From the NCBI GenBank assembly GCA_963975245.1, contig CAXBFJ010000004.1, forward strand, positions 62,001 through 126,000: a DNA stretch of 64,000 nt, read 5' to 3'. The position numbers and the translations under genes were made by a program. Under the pieces are notes generated by a model. It was not told the origin of the DNA. It did no database searches and was given only the letters and a program-made list of their open reading frames with translations. This document shows positions 18,077 to 27,919 of this stretch, one piece after another (the stretch's first letter is position 1; every line of letters begins with the position of its first letter). The stretch comes from Panacagrimonas sp963975245 (GTDB lineage: Bacteria > Pseudomonadota > Gammaproteobacteria > Nevskiales > Nevskiaceae).

Positions 18077-18251
18077 GGCGGGCCCTGAAAGATGGTTCAC
18101 CATCATAGTCAAGCACAGACGGCCTGTGTTCCAGGCTGAACTTGGAGCGATATTTGCCAATCAAAGCTGTCCGGGCAATTTCCCGCTTTCAGTCTCATGC
18201 GCCGACCCACTTAGTGCGTATGATCATCAGACCTTTCCAAGGTAATCCACC

Positions 18252-21200
18252 ATGCCGCTTCACGCAGCCCTGAGCCACAAGACCGACTACAAGTACGACC
18301 GGAGGGTGACGCTGTCACCGCAGATCATTCGCCTGCGACCCGCGCCGCATTCTCGTACACGCGTGCTGAGTTATGCCCTGCGCGTTGAGCCCACACCCAA
18401 TTTCATCAACTGGCAGCAGGATGCCTTTGCCAACTGGCAGGCGCGCGCGGTTTTTCCTGAACCGGTGGATCACTTCTCGGTGCATGTCGATCTGATTGCC
18501 GACATGGCGGTGTACAACCCCTTCGATTTTTTCATCGAACCCAGCGCAGAGCATTTCCCGTTCAAGTACGACAGCCTGCTGAGTCGGGACCTGGAACCTT
18601 ACCTGCGCTGCGACCCATTGACGCCGGTGTTCAAGAAGACCCTCGAGGAGATCTCTCTGGCACCGCAGCGCACCGTCGATTTCCTGATGGGCCTCAATCA
18701 ATCCTTGCAGCAGAAGATCAGTTATCTGATTCGCATGGAGCCGGGCGTGCAGACGCCGGAAGAAACGCTGAGCAAGGCTTCGGGTTCATGCCGCGACTCC
18801 GCCTGGCTCATGGTCCAATTGCTGCGCAATCTGGGGATGGCTGCGCGCTTTGTTTCCGGCTATCTGATTCAGCTCACGCCGGATGTGAAATCACTCGACG
18901 GCCCCAGCGGAACGGAATACGACTTCACTGATCTTCACGCATGGTGCGAGGTATTCCTGCCCGGCGCCGGCTGGATCGGCTTTGATCCCACGTCCGGACT
19001 GATGACGGGCGAAGGACACATTCCTCTGTGCGCCACCCCTGAGCCGTCCAGCGCTGCGCCGATCACCGGTGCGATGAGTTCGGCCAAGGGCGGCAAGATT
19101 GAAACCGAGTTTTCTCACGATATGAAGGTGACACGCGTGGAAGAAAGCGCGCGCGTGACCAAACCCTATAGCGAGGCGCAGTGGGAGCAGATTGACGCCC
19201 TGGGTCATCGGGTGGATGAGCAGATCAAGGCGAGTGATATGCGCCTGACCATGGGTGGCGAGCCCACCTTCGTCTCCATTGACGACATGCAAGGAGATGA
19301 ATGGAACACCGCGGCGCTGGGCCCCATGAAGGAAGAACTTGCTGACCAGTTGATTCAGCGACTGCGCGATCGCTTTGCTCCTGGCGGACTGATCACCTAC
19401 GGTCAGGGCAAGTGGTATCCCGGCGAGCCTCTGCCGCGCTGGGCGGATGCGCTTTACTGGCGCGAAGATGGCGAGCCCGTGGTGAGTCGCGATTTCAATC
19501 AGGGCACACGAAAAGCGGATACCGCGTCTGCACAGGCATTCATCCGCGCACTCGCAGAACAACTTGGGATCAATCCCGACTTCGCGATTCCGGGTTTCGA
19601 AGATGCGTTCTACTCGGTGCACCGCGAGCAGCGCCTGCCGGACAACCTGACGCCGGATGCGGGCAAGCTCAACAGCGCCGAAGCACGTGCGCGCATTGCC
19701 GCAGCACTATCAGAGGGTCTTGATGAGCCTGTCGGCTATGTTCTGCCTGCGCAGAAGATGGCCGGAAAGGCGCGTTGGCAATCGGCAGCCTGGACGTTCC
19801 GGACCGGGCGCATGTTCCTGATTCCCGGTGACTCGCCCATGGGTTTGCGTCTTCCCCTGGATGCCTTGCCCTGGATTCCCAAGGAAGCCTATCCACAAAT
19901 TATTCCGCTGGATTCCTTCGTCCCGCGTGCGGCATTGCCTGCGAAATCGCAATTGCCCGCCGCACCTGCACCGACGGCGACTCAAGGCGGCGCCGAGGAA
20001 GGCAATCCGCGTTCCGCCATTGCGGTTCAAGCTCGCGAGGGCAGGCTCTGTGTTTTCCTGCCTCCGGTGGAAGACGCGGCAGATTTCCTGGAACTGATCT
20101 CCTGCATCGAGCAGGCCGCGAGTACGCTGGATGTGCCGGTTCGGGTGGAAGGTTATGCGCCGCCGGTCGACTCCCGGATCAACGTGCTTCGCGTAACGCC
20201 AGACCCCGGCGTTATCGAGGTCAATATTCATCCAGCGCATTCCTGGGAGCAACTCCGCGACATCACCATAGGCTTGTATGAGGAAGCGCGGGAGAACCGG
20301 CTCGCCACCGAAAAATTCCTGATAGATGGTCGGGCAACCGGCACAGGAGGCGGCAATCACATCGTCGTCGGCGCCGCCAAACCCGAAGATTCTCCGTTTC
20401 TGCGCCGCCCGGACATGTTGGCGAGCATGCTCCGTTTCTGGCAGAACCATCCTTCACTGAGCTATCTGTTCTCTGGATTGTTTGTGGGAACCACCTCGCA
20501 GCATCCACGCCCCGATGAGGGCCGTGACACCGCGCTGTACGAGCTGGAAATAGCGCTCGCACAGCTGCCGCAGGCCGGGAGCATTCTGGATCAGAATCAG
20601 TTTCCGCTTTGGTGGGTGGATCGGCTGTTCCGCAATCTGCTGATTGATGTGAGCGGCAATACCCATCGCACAGAAATCTCGATCGACAAGCTCTACTCAC
20701 CCGATGGCCCCACGGGTCGTCTGGGCCTGACCGAGATTCGCAGCTTTGAAATGCCGCCACACGCACGCATGTCCCTGGTGCAGCAGCTGCTTGTCCGGGC
20801 GCTGCTGGCCTCGTTCTGGAAACAGCCGTATGAGGCGCCATTGATCCGTTGGGGCACGCGTCTTCACGACGAATTCATGCTGCCGCATTTTGTTTGGAAA
20901 GATTTTCTTGATGTACTGGGCCAACTGCGGGGCTGGGGTTTCGGTTTTGAGGCGGCATGGTTTGATCCGCATTTCGAGTTTCGCTTTCCCAAGCACGGCG
21001 CGATCAATCACGAGGGCATCGAAATTGAGTTGCGCCACGCACTGGAGCCCTGGCCGGTTCTCGGTGAGGAGTCTGCAGGAGGGGGAACGACACGCTTCGT
21101 CGACTCAAGCCTGGAGCGCATGCAGATCAAGACGCGGGGGCTGATCCCAGGCCGTCACTTTGTCACCGTCGCAGGGCGCCGCCTGCCATTGCGCGCGACC

Positions 21201-21533
21201 GGGGTGCGGGACGAGTTTGTCTGCGGCTTGAGATACCGCGCATGGAAACCGGTGTCTGCATTGCATCCGACGATTGATGTGCACAGCCCGCTGGGTTTTG
21301 ATTTATACGATGCCCAGTATCAGCGCGCCGTCGCTGGCTGCGTTTATCACGTGATGCATCCGGCGGGTCGCAACTATGAGACTTATCCGGTCAACAGTTA
21401 CGAAGCCGAGGCGCGTCGCCTTTCGAGATTCGAGGCCAATGGCCACTCGACGGACACTTACGTGCCGACGCAGGAAGTACCGAATCCGGACTTCCCTTGC
21501 ACGCTGGATCTACGCAGACCCAGCGGCATGTAA
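18252..21533 (+). CDS. Transglutaminase-like / DUF2126 protein
   Basis: A very large (1093 residues) protein. Residues about 1-280 form a bacterial transglutaminase-like domain with a Cys-His-Asp set (SGSCRDSAWLMVQLLRNLG near residue 176, DLHAWCEVF near 226, GFDPTSG near 242). Residues about 300-1090 form the DUF2126 region. A Pro/Ala-rich linker lies near 565-580. Family members usually sit with an alpha-E protein, a circularly permuted ATP-grasp protein and a second transglutaminase; none is next to it here. No signal peptide is seen, so it is likely cytosolic. The reaction is unknown; amide-bond cleavage or formation is inferred from the fold. Confidence 0.9.
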   Translation: MPLHAALSHKTDYKYDRRVTLSPQIIRLRPAPHSRTRVLSYALRVEPTPNFINWQQDAFANWQARAVFPEPVDHFSVHVDLIADMAVYNPFDFFIEPSAEHFPFKYDSLLSRDLEPYLRCDPLTPVFKKTLEEISLAPQRTVDFLMGLNQSLQQKISYLIRMEPGVQTPEETLSKASGSCRDSAWLMVQLLRNLGMAARFVSGYLIQLTPDVKSLDGPSGTEYDFTDLHAWCEVFLPGAGWIGFDPTSGLMTGEGHIPLCATPEPSSAAPITGAMSSAKGGKIETEFSHDMKVTRVEESARVTKPYSEAQWEQIDALGHRVDEQIKASDMRLTMGGEPTFVSIDDMQGDEWNTAALGPMKEELADQLIQRLRDRFAPGGLITYGQGKWYPGEPLPRWADALYWREDGEPVVSRDFNQGTRKADTASAQAFIRALAEQLGINPDFAIPGFEDAFYSVHREQRLPDNLTPDAGKLNSAEARARIAAALSEGLDEPVGYVLPAQKMAGKARWQSAAWTFRTGRMFLIPGDSPMGLRLPLDALPWIPKEAYPQIIPLDSFVPRAALPAKSQLPAAPAPTATQGGAEEGNPRSAIAVQAREGRLCVFLPPVEDAADFLELISCIEQAASTLDVPVRVEGYAPPVDSRINVLRVTPDPGVIEVNIHPAHSWEQLRDITIGLYEEARENRLATEKFLIDGRATGTGGGNHIVVGAAKPEDSPFLRRPDMLASMLRFWQNHPSLSYLFSGLFVGTTSQHPRPDEGRDTALYELEIALAQLPQAGSILDQNQFPLWWVDRLFRNLLIDVSGNTHRTEISIDKLYSPDGPTGRLGLTEIRSFEMPPHARMSLVQQLLVRALLASFWKQPYEAPLIRWGTRLHDEFMLPHFVWKDFLDVLGQLRGWGFGFEAAWFDPHFEFRFPKHGAINHEGIEIELRHALEPWPVLGEESAGGGTTRFVDSSLERMQIKTRGLIPGRHFVTVAGRRLPLRATGVRDEFVCGLRYRAWKPVSALHPTIDVHSPLGFDLYDAQYQRAVAGCVYHVMHPAGRNYETYPVNSYEAEARRLSRFEANGHSTDTYVPTQEVPNPDFPCTLDLRRPSGM

Positions 21534-21547
21534 GCTTGCTGTGATTC

Positions 21548-21573
21548 AAGGGCGCGGTCCTGACCGCGCCCTT
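21548..21573. terminator. Terminator between DUF2126 gene and nuoN
   Basis: A perfect 11-bp stem (21548-21558 with 21563-21573) with a four-base loop lies between two convergent genes. The T tract is short, so it is probably a shared terminator of moderate strength. Confidence 0.75.
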
Positions 21574-21589
21574 TGCAAGCCAGTCGCTT

Positions 21590-23080
21590 TTAGTTTGCGG
21601 TCAGCGGTGCGAGCGCAATGATGTCCAGGAAGGGCTGCGGATAAAGACCGAGCACAAAGCTGGCGAGCGTGACTGCCAGCACGACGGCACCGCCAGTCTG
21701 CAAGCCCCAGTTTCTGGGCGCTTCAAAGCGTTCCTGACTGTCGCGGTCCATGAACATGATGATCATGAGCCTGAGGTAGTAGAACAGGCCAATGGCGCTA
21801 CCGAGCACCACACCGCCCAGCAACCACCATTGCTGCGCATCGACACCGGCCATGATGACGTAGAACTTGCCGATGAAGCCTGCGGTGGCCGGAATGCCTG
21901 CCAGCGACAGCAGCATCGCGGTAAGAATGGAGCTGATGTACGGCCGCCGCCAGAACAGGCCACGGTAATCCTCAAGCTGGTCAGCATCACCTTCGTTGTT
22001 GAAGGGGCTGGACAGCAGGGTCACAACGCCGAGAACACCGAGTGTTGTCACCACATAGGTCAGGATGTAGACGCCGACGGCCTCAACGGCAAACTCGCCG
22101 GAGGAAATAAGCGCCACCAGGCAGTAGCCAAAGTGTGCGATGGATGAATACGCCAGCATTCGCTTGACGTTGTCCTGCAGCAGAGCCAGCACATTGCCCA
22201 CGATCATGGACAGGATGGCTAGGACGGTCAGTACATTGAGCAGGTTCGCACTTTCATAGACCTGGGCCTCGATGAAGTATCGAAGCAGCAGGGCAAACAC
22301 GGCTGTCTTGCTCGCAGTGGCAAGGAACGAGGTGACCGGCGCGGGCGCTGCTTCATATACGTCCGGTGTCCACAGGTGGAAAGGAACCACGGACAGCTTG
22401 AAGCCGATGGCGACCAGAATCATCGCGCTTCCCAGACCGACGATGCCGTCGAGTGATTCAGCCTGTACGAAATACTGACCGATCTTGTCGAAGCTCATGT
22501 CTCCGACCTGAGCGTAGACCAATGCCATGCCAAACAGCAGGAACGCGGATGCAGCGGCGGACAGGATCAGGTACTTCAGGCCGCCTTCGAGTGCGCCTCG
22601 CGATTGCGTCGGGTAGGCAATCATCGCGTAGAGCGGGATGGACAGCAGTTCCAGGCCGATGAAGAAGGACGCGAAGTGGCAGCTCGACACCAGCACCATG
22701 CCGCCCAGGGCTGCAAGCGCAAGAAGAAGATACATCTCTTCCTTGTTGCCCTTGTAGCCTTCCAGATAGCCATGCGACAAGGTGGCGCACGCCAAGGTAC
22801 AGACACTGATAATGCCGCAGTAGAACAGTGCGTAGTTGTCGATGCGCAACAGGGGTGTGACCTGGATCGGCAAGATTTTCGGCACGAGTTCCGGGGCCAG
22901 CGCGGGGCCGAAGAACAAGATCGCCACGGAAACCCAGGCCAGGTTTCCAAAGAAGATCCCGACGGTCGGGTTCCAGAAATGGTGACGCTTGATGGCGATC
23001 GCCAGCATCACCGCAATGACCGCAATGCTGGTGAAAAGGATGGGCGACAGGGCGGCCCAGTGGTGCCAGGTCATGCTCAT
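21590..23080 (-). CDS. nuoN: NADH-quinone oxidoreductase subunit N
   Basis: Proton-pumping antiporter-like subunit of complex I, 496 residues and about 14 membrane helices. Conserved features are GLELLSIPLYAMIAY near residue 143 (essential Glu), KLSVVPFHLWTPDVYEAAPAP near 228 (pumping Lys) and LLQDNVKRMLAYSSIAHFGY near 302. It is the last gene of the nuo operon and overlaps nuoM by four bases. Confidence 0.97.
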   Translation of the reverse strand: MSMTWHHWAALSPILFTSIAVIAVMLAIAIKRHHFWNPTVGIFFGNLAWVSVAILFFGPALAPELVPKILPIQVTPLLRIDNYALFYCGIISVCTLACATLSHGYLEGYKGNKEEMYLLLALAALGGMVLVSSCHFASFFIGLELLSIPLYAMIAYPTQSRGALEGGLKYLILSAAASAFLLFGMALVYAQVGDMSFDKIGQYFVQAESLDGIVGLGSAMILVAIGFKLSVVPFHLWTPDVYEAAPAPVTSFLATASKTAVFALLLRYFIEAQVYESANLLNVLTVLAILSMIVGNVLALLQDNVKRMLAYSSIAHFGYCLVALISSGEFAVEAVGVYILTYVVTTLGVLGVVTLLSSPFNNEGDADQLEDYRGLFWRRPYISSILTAMLLSLAGIPATAGFIGKFYVIMAGVDAQQWWLLGGVVLGSAIGLFYYLRLMIIMFMDRDSQERFEAPRNWGLQTGGAVVLAVTLASFVLGLYPQPFLDIIALAPLTAN

Positions 23081-24642
23081 GGCGTCACTCCATTGCTGGC
23101 AGCTGCAGTGAGCGCTTCAACAGGTTGCGCGGTGGCATAGATTGCGGCGACATGCTGCATGGAGGCTGCCGAGGTATCGAGGAATGACTGTGGATACAAA
23201 CCGATCCACAACATGATGATCATCAGCGTGCCCAGCATGACGAGTTCGCGTTTTGAGAGATCTTCCAGATGTTCCGGGAGTTCGTCTGTCTGGCTGGGGC
23301 CATGGAATGCCCGCTGAATCAGCATCAGGGAGTACACAGCTGCAATGATCAGGCCCGTAGACGCGAAGATGGTGACGATGGGATCGATATTCCAGGAGCC
23401 GACCAGGATCAGGAACTCGCCGACGAAATTGCCCAGGCCCGGAAGACCAAGAGAGGCCGCCACAAAGAACAGCATGATCGGTGGCAGATAGGGGAAGCGC
23501 GACCACAAGCCGCCCATCTTTCTCAGGTCTCTGGTGTGCATGCGCTCATAGATCTCACCGCAGAGGATGAACAAGGCGCCAGCGGATATTCCGTGCGCCA
23601 GCATCTGGATGACAACACCCTGCAAGGCGATCTCGGTTCCTGCATAAATCCCGATGAGCACGAATCCCATGTGCGAGATCGAGGAGTAGGCAACCAGCCG
23701 TTTCACATCGGTTTGTGCAAATACCAGGATGCCTGCGTAAATAATGCCGGCGACACCCAGCCACATGGCGATCGGCGCGAACTCCGCCGAAGCATTGGGG
23801 AAGATCGGAATGGCAAAGCGCAACATTCCGTAAGCCGCTGTCTTGAGCAGAATACCGGCGAGGTCGACCGAGCCTGCTGTCGGCGCTTGCGAGTGGGCGT
23901 CGGGCAACCAGCTATGTAGGGGCACAGCCGGGGTCTTAACCGCGAAGGCAAAGAAGAATCCGAGCATGAGAATGTATTCAACATTCGCACTCATCTCCGT
24001 CTTGAGCAGGTCTTCGTAATTGAAGGTGATGACGCCGGTGCCCTGATAATTGACGAATACCAATCCCAGGATGGCGAGCAACATCACCAGACCCGAAGCC
24101 TGCGTAAAGAGGAAGAACTTGGTGGCCGCGTAGACCTTGCCCTTTCCGCCTGGGGTGTCATGCCCCCACAGTGCGATCAGGAAGTACATCGGAACCAGCA
24201 TCATCTCCCAGAGGAAGAAGAACAGGAACAGATCGAGCGTGAGGAACACGCCGACCACACCACCCAGATTCCACAGCAGATTGAGGTGGAAGAATCCGAC
24301 GTTGCGATCAATTTCCCGCCAGGAGCAGATGATGGCCATCACGCCCAGCAGGTTGGTCAGCAGAATCAGCAGGATGGAAAGTCCATCCAGTGCGAAGTGG
24401 AACGAGATACCCAATCTCGGAATCCACGGTGCCTGATACTCGATCACCCACGTCGGGGCTTCGCCAACCAGCGAGGGCAGGCTGTAGTCGTAGCTCAGCC
24501 AGAGATAGATGGATATGCCGCTGGCGATCAGCATGCCGGCCAGCGCAATCCATCGCGGGTACTTGGTGCCGAAGCGAAGTTCAGCCTGCCAGCTCAGCAG
24601 GCCGGCAATGAAGGGGATGAGGATGAGCCAGACAAGGACCAT
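23077..24642 (-). CDS. nuoM: NADH-quinone oxidoreductase subunit M
   Basis: Antiporter-like complex I subunit, 521 residues and about 14 membrane helices. The proton-path residues lie in LFFFLWEMMLVPMYFLI (Glu near 145) and AFAVKTPAVPLHSWLPDAHSQ (Lys near 235), and FAQTDVKRLVAYSSISHMGF lies near 310. It starts seven bases after nuoL and ends inside the nuoN start, so it is translationally coupled. Confidence 0.97.
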   Translation of the reverse strand: MVLVWLILIPFIAGLLSWQAELRFGTKYPRWIALAGMLIASGISIYLWLSYDYSLPSLVGEAPTWVIEYQAPWIPRLGISFHFALDGLSILLILLTNLLGVMAIICSWREIDRNVGFFHLNLLWNLGGVVGVFLTLDLFLFFFLWEMMLVPMYFLIALWGHDTPGGKGKVYAATKFFLFTQASGLVMLLAILGLVFVNYQGTGVITFNYEDLLKTEMSANVEYILMLGFFFAFAVKTPAVPLHSWLPDAHSQAPTAGSVDLAGILLKTAAYGMLRFAIPIFPNASAEFAPIAMWLGVAGIIYAGILVFAQTDVKRLVAYSSISHMGFVLIGIYAGTEIALQGVVIQMLAHGISAGALFILCGEIYERMHTRDLRKMGGLWSRFPYLPPIMLFFVAASLGLPGLGNFVGEFLILVGSWNIDPIVTIFASTGLIIAAVYSLMLIQRAFHGPSQTDELPEHLEDLSKRELVMLGTLMIIMLWIGLYPQSFLDTSAASMQHVAAIYATAQPVEALTAAASNGVTP

Positions 24643-24649
24643 GGCGGCG

Positions 24650-26497
24650 TCAGATTAGAACTACGGCGGCAACGACAAAGACAGCCCCGGCACCCAATGC
24701 AGCGGCATACCAGCGCACCATGCCGTTCTGGCTTTGTGCAAACCAGCCATTGAGAATGCGGAACGTCTCGGGAATCAGGCCAATGGCCTGATCGAAGATA
24801 TCTTTGGCATTGATGCGAACGAACGCCAGATAGGGTTTGACGAAGAGCTTGTCGTAGAGCCAGTCAAATCCGAAGGCCTCACGCCACCAGACCAGAATGG
24901 GATTGCCCGATTGCTGGAGCGCAATGGCGCGCTGGTGCGAGCGTCCGAATATGAGCCAGGCGAGCAAGACGCCAGCCAGTGACACACCGACAGAGAGATA
25001 TCCCACCATGGAGTGCTTCTGCATCAGTTCGGCACTGAATTCCTGGGCGGGCAGGACCTGATCCAGTGGCAGATGGATATAGCCGCCTAGCAGTGCGGAA
25101 ACGGCCAGTACAGCCAGCGGCAAATGGTGCGAGAACAATCCCTTTGGCTTTTCGACGCCGTGGTGATTCGCCGGCCCGAAGAAGGTGATGAAGATCATTC
25201 GGAATGTGTACAGCCCGGTCATGAAAGCGCCGAACAAACCCAGATAGAAGAGATGATGGTTTCCGCTGGCATATGCCTCGAACAGGATCTCGTCCTTGGA
25301 GAAATATCCCGAGGTAAATGGTGCGGCGATCAGGGCCAGGGAGCCGATCAGGAAGACAGCGAAGGTAAACGGAATCTCTTTCCACAACCTGCCCATCTTG
25401 AACATGTTCTGCTCATGATGGACGGCGAGAATTACCGAGCCTGCTGCGAGGAACAGCAGCGCCTTGAAGAAGGCGTGCGTCATCAGGTGGAAAACCGCCA
25501 TCTGATAGGCGCCGGCACCGAGCGCCAGGAACATGTAACCGATCTGCGACATGGTGGAATAAGCCAGCACCCGCTTGATGTCGCTCTGCATCAGCGCGAT
25601 AAAACCTGCCATGACGGCGGTCAGACCACCGACCCAGCCTACGGCTTCCAAGCCGATGGGGGACAGCTCAAAGAGCGGATGGGTACGCGCGATCAGATAC
25701 ACGCCCGCCGTAACCATCGTCGCGGCATGAATCAATGCCGAAACCGGTGTTGGACCGGCCATCGCGTCGGGCAGCCATGTTTGCAGCGGCAACTGCGCTG
25801 ATTTACCCACCGCACCGCCCAACAACATCATCACGGCGAAGGTGCAGATCAGCGGGCCGTCCTTCCACTCAACCGATGCCTGGCTGAGCATGTCCTGGAT
25901 ATTCAGGGTGCCGAACTGATGGAACAGGATGAACAGGCCGATGGCCATGAATGTGTCGCCAACGCGCGTGATGACGAAAGCCTTGCGAGCGCAGTAACCG
26001 TTCTGCGCGTCCTTGTACCAGAAGCCAATTAGCAGGTACGAGGCCAGGCCAACACCTTCCCAACCAAAGTAGAGGAAGAGCAGGTTATCGCCGAGGACCA
26101 GGAACAACATGGAGGCGACAAACAGATTCATGTACGACAGGAATCGGTCGTAGCTGTCATCACCTCGCATGTACCAAGAGGCGAACAGATGGATGAAGAA
26201 GCCAACACCGGTAATGACGTTGAGCATCACCAAAGACAAGCCGTCCAGTCGCAGGGCGAAGTCGACGCTCAGGTTTCCGGTCTGCAACCACTGCCAGAGG
26301 TGCTGGGTATACGCGCCGCCTTCAGGCTGCGATTGCAGGAAGGTGATGGAACACGCGATGGCCACCAGGAATGCAGCGCCGATAGAGCCAACACCGATGA
26401 TGGCGGCCGGCGTATCTGCCAGTTTCCCACGGGCGAAAGCCAGGGTTGTGAAACCCAGCAGGGGGAAGACAAACGTGAGGTAGAGGTAATCCAGCAT
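24650..26497 (-). CDS. nuoL: NADH-quinone oxidoreductase subunit L
   Basis: Distal antiporter-like subunit of complex I, 615 residues (E. coli 613), with about 15-16 membrane helices plus the long C-terminal lateral helix. The core motifs are YFGWEGVGLASYLLIGFW (Glu near 144), LPLQTWLPDAMAGPTPVSAL (near 236) and LMQSDIKRVLAYSTMSQIGY (near 303). Its ATG overlaps the nuoK stop by one base. Confidence 0.97.
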   Translation of the reverse strand: MLDYLYLTFVFPLLGFTTLAFARGKLADTPAAIIGVGSIGAAFLVAIACSITFLQSQPEGGAYTQHLWQWLQTGNLSVDFALRLDGLSLVMLNVITGVGFFIHLFASWYMRGDDSYDRFLSYMNLFVASMLFLVLGDNLLFLYFGWEGVGLASYLLIGFWYKDAQNGYCARKAFVITRVGDTFMAIGLFILFHQFGTLNIQDMLSQASVEWKDGPLICTFAVMMLLGGAVGKSAQLPLQTWLPDAMAGPTPVSALIHAATMVTAGVYLIARTHPLFELSPIGLEAVGWVGGLTAVMAGFIALMQSDIKRVLAYSTMSQIGYMFLALGAGAYQMAVFHLMTHAFFKALLFLAAGSVILAVHHEQNMFKMGRLWKEIPFTFAVFLIGSLALIAAPFTSGYFSKDEILFEAYASGNHHLFYLGLFGAFMTGLYTFRMIFITFFGPANHHGVEKPKGLFSHHLPLAVLAVSALLGGYIHLPLDQVLPAQEFSAELMQKHSMVGYLSVGVSLAGVLLAWLIFGRSHQRAIALQQSGNPILVWWREAFGFDWLYDKLFVKPYLAFVRINAKDIFDQAIGLIPETFRILNGWFAQSQNGMVRWYAAALGAGAVFVVAAVVLI

Positions 26498-26814
26498 CAG
26501 CCTTTCATCTCCGATGCGGCATCAACGTCTAGCGAGCCGAATCTGCGGTAGAGCTGCAACAGCAGAGCAAGTCCGACACAGGCTTCACACGCCGCCAACG
26601 TCAGGATCATCAGGAACATGATCTGGCCGTCGGCTTGCTGCCATCGGCTGCCTGCGACCACAAATGCAACAGCTGCGGAGTTCATCATCACTTCCAGCGA
26701 CATCAGCATGAACAGCACATTTCGACGCACAAGCAAACCCAGCAGCCCCAGCGTGAACAACACGCCGGCCAGTGCGAGGCCATGCTCCATCGGTATGCCG
26801 CTTAGGTCTGTCAT
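26497..26814 (-). CDS. nuoK: NADH-quinone oxidoreductase subunit K
   Basis: Small membrane subunit with three helices; 105 residues. Conserved membrane glutamates are visible in LMSLEVMMNSAAVAF and TLAACEACVGLALLLQL, and the tail SEMKG mirrors the E. coli end SEMRG. I chose the ATG at 26814; a TTG two codons earlier is less likely. It lies about 57 bases after nuoJ, a slightly longer gap than elsewhere in the operon. Confidence 0.96.
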   Translation of the reverse strand: MTDLSGIPMEHGLALAGVLFTLGLLGLLVRRNVLFMLMSLEVMMNSAAVAFVVAGSRWQQADGQIMFLMILTLAACEACVGLALLLQLYRRFGSLDVDAASEMKG

Positions 26815-26870
26815 CCCCAATTTCTCACATCAAATTCTGTCGTGTCGTGACTTGATAACTGCGTACGCAT

Positions 26871-27371
26871 CTAGTCTTGTGTGACTTCGTGTTTGCCCAG
26901 GTGATAGGCGGCAACCAGGCCTGCGGTGAGCATCATGGATGCCAGTTCCACCGCGAGCAGATATGGGCCGTAAAGCTGTATGCCCACTTCCTTGGCGCCC
27001 ACTTCCTCCAGTGCTGCCGGTGTCTGCTCTCCGCTCAGCATCAGGTGCAGAATCGGAAACAGAAGCAGCGAACACAGAATGCCGGGGCCAATCCATACCG
27101 AAGGCTTGAGCCATTCCTGTTCTTTCCGTGTGACTGCCTCTCCCAGATTGAGCATCATCACAACGAAGACGAACAGAACCAGAATTGCGCCCGCGTACAC
27201 AATGATTTCCAGCATGGCGGCAAACGGCGCGCCCAAGGTGAAAAACACCGTGGCTATTGCGAGCAAGGACGTCACCAGAAACATCAGTGCGTGAACCGGG
27301 TTGGGGTTCACGATCACCAGAATGGTGGCGATGATGGCGACGAAGCCTGCGAGGTAGAAAGTAAATTCCAT
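26871..27371 (-). CDS. nuoJ: NADH-quinone oxidoreductase subunit J
   Basis: Membrane subunit with five predicted helices, 166 residues. MLEIIVYAGAILVLFVFVVMML (about 53-74) contains the pi-bulge helix and conserved Tyr of NuoJ. It starts four bases after the nuoI stop. A hydrophilic loop between helices 4 and 5 (about 112-132) is typical for the bacterial protein. Confidence 0.96.
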   Translation of the reverse strand: MEFTFYLAGFVAIIATILVIVNPNPVHALMFLVTSLLAIATVFFTLGAPFAAMLEIIVYAGAILVLFVFVVMMLNLGEAVTRKEQEWLKPSVWIGPGILCSLLLFPILHLMLSGEQTPAALEEVGAKEVGIQLYGPYLLAVELASMMLTAGLVAAYHLGKHEVTQD

Positions 27372-27375
27372 GGCG

Positions 27376-27918
27376 TCAGGGCATCAGGCTCTTCACGTCG
27401 ATGGGCTTGGCCTCGTTCAGAGCCTCACCCTTGCCCTTGTCCTTGATGGCAAGGCCGGCGACGCGGTAGAAGTTGTAGTCAGGATATTTGCCCGGCCCGC
27501 TGATGGTCAGGTGCTCCTTCTCATAAACGAGATTCTGGCGATCGTACTCACACATTTCAAAGTCAGGTGTGAGCTGAATGGCCGTCGTCGGGCAGGCTTC
27601 TTCGCACAGACCACAGAAGATGCAGCGGGAAAAGTTGATGCGGAAAAACTCGGGATACCAGCGCCCGTCTTCCTTCTCTGCCTTCTGCAGTGAGATACAT
27701 CCGACCGGGCAGGCAACCGCGCACAGATTGCAGGCCACGCAGCGTTCTTCGCCATCTGGATCGCGCGTGAGCACGATGCGGCCACGGTAGCGTGGTGGCA
27801 GATAAGGCTGGACTTCCGGATAGGAGATGGTGTCGCGCTTGCGGAAGCTGTGCATGAAGATCATGCCAATGCTCCGGAACTGCGTTCCGATTCCTTTCAT
27901 GACGCTTGAAAAGCTCAC
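27376..27918 (-). CDS. nuoI: NADH-quinone oxidoreductase subunit I
   Basis: Ferredoxin-like subunit carrying two [4Fe-4S] clusters (N6a, N6b): CVACNLCAVACPVGC near residue 60 and CIFCGLCEEACPTTA near 99. 180 residues, as in E. coli. The start is decided by the ribosome site: GGAGGAG lies seven bases before a GTG at 27918, one base after the nuoH stop, and yields the normal N-terminus (fMet-SFSSVMKGIGTQFRS). An ATG at 27948 would add ten residues and overlap nuoH. Confidence 0.97.
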   Translation of the reverse strand: MSFSSVMKGIGTQFRSIGMIFMHSFRKRDTISYPEVQPYLPPRYRGRIVLTRDPDGEERCVACNLCAVACPVGCISLQKAEKEDGRWYPEFFRINFSRCIFCGLCEEACPTTAIQLTPDFEMCEYDRQNLVYEKEHLTISGPGKYPDYNFYRVAGLAIKDKGKGEALNEAKPIDVKSLMP

Positions 27919-27919
27919 G

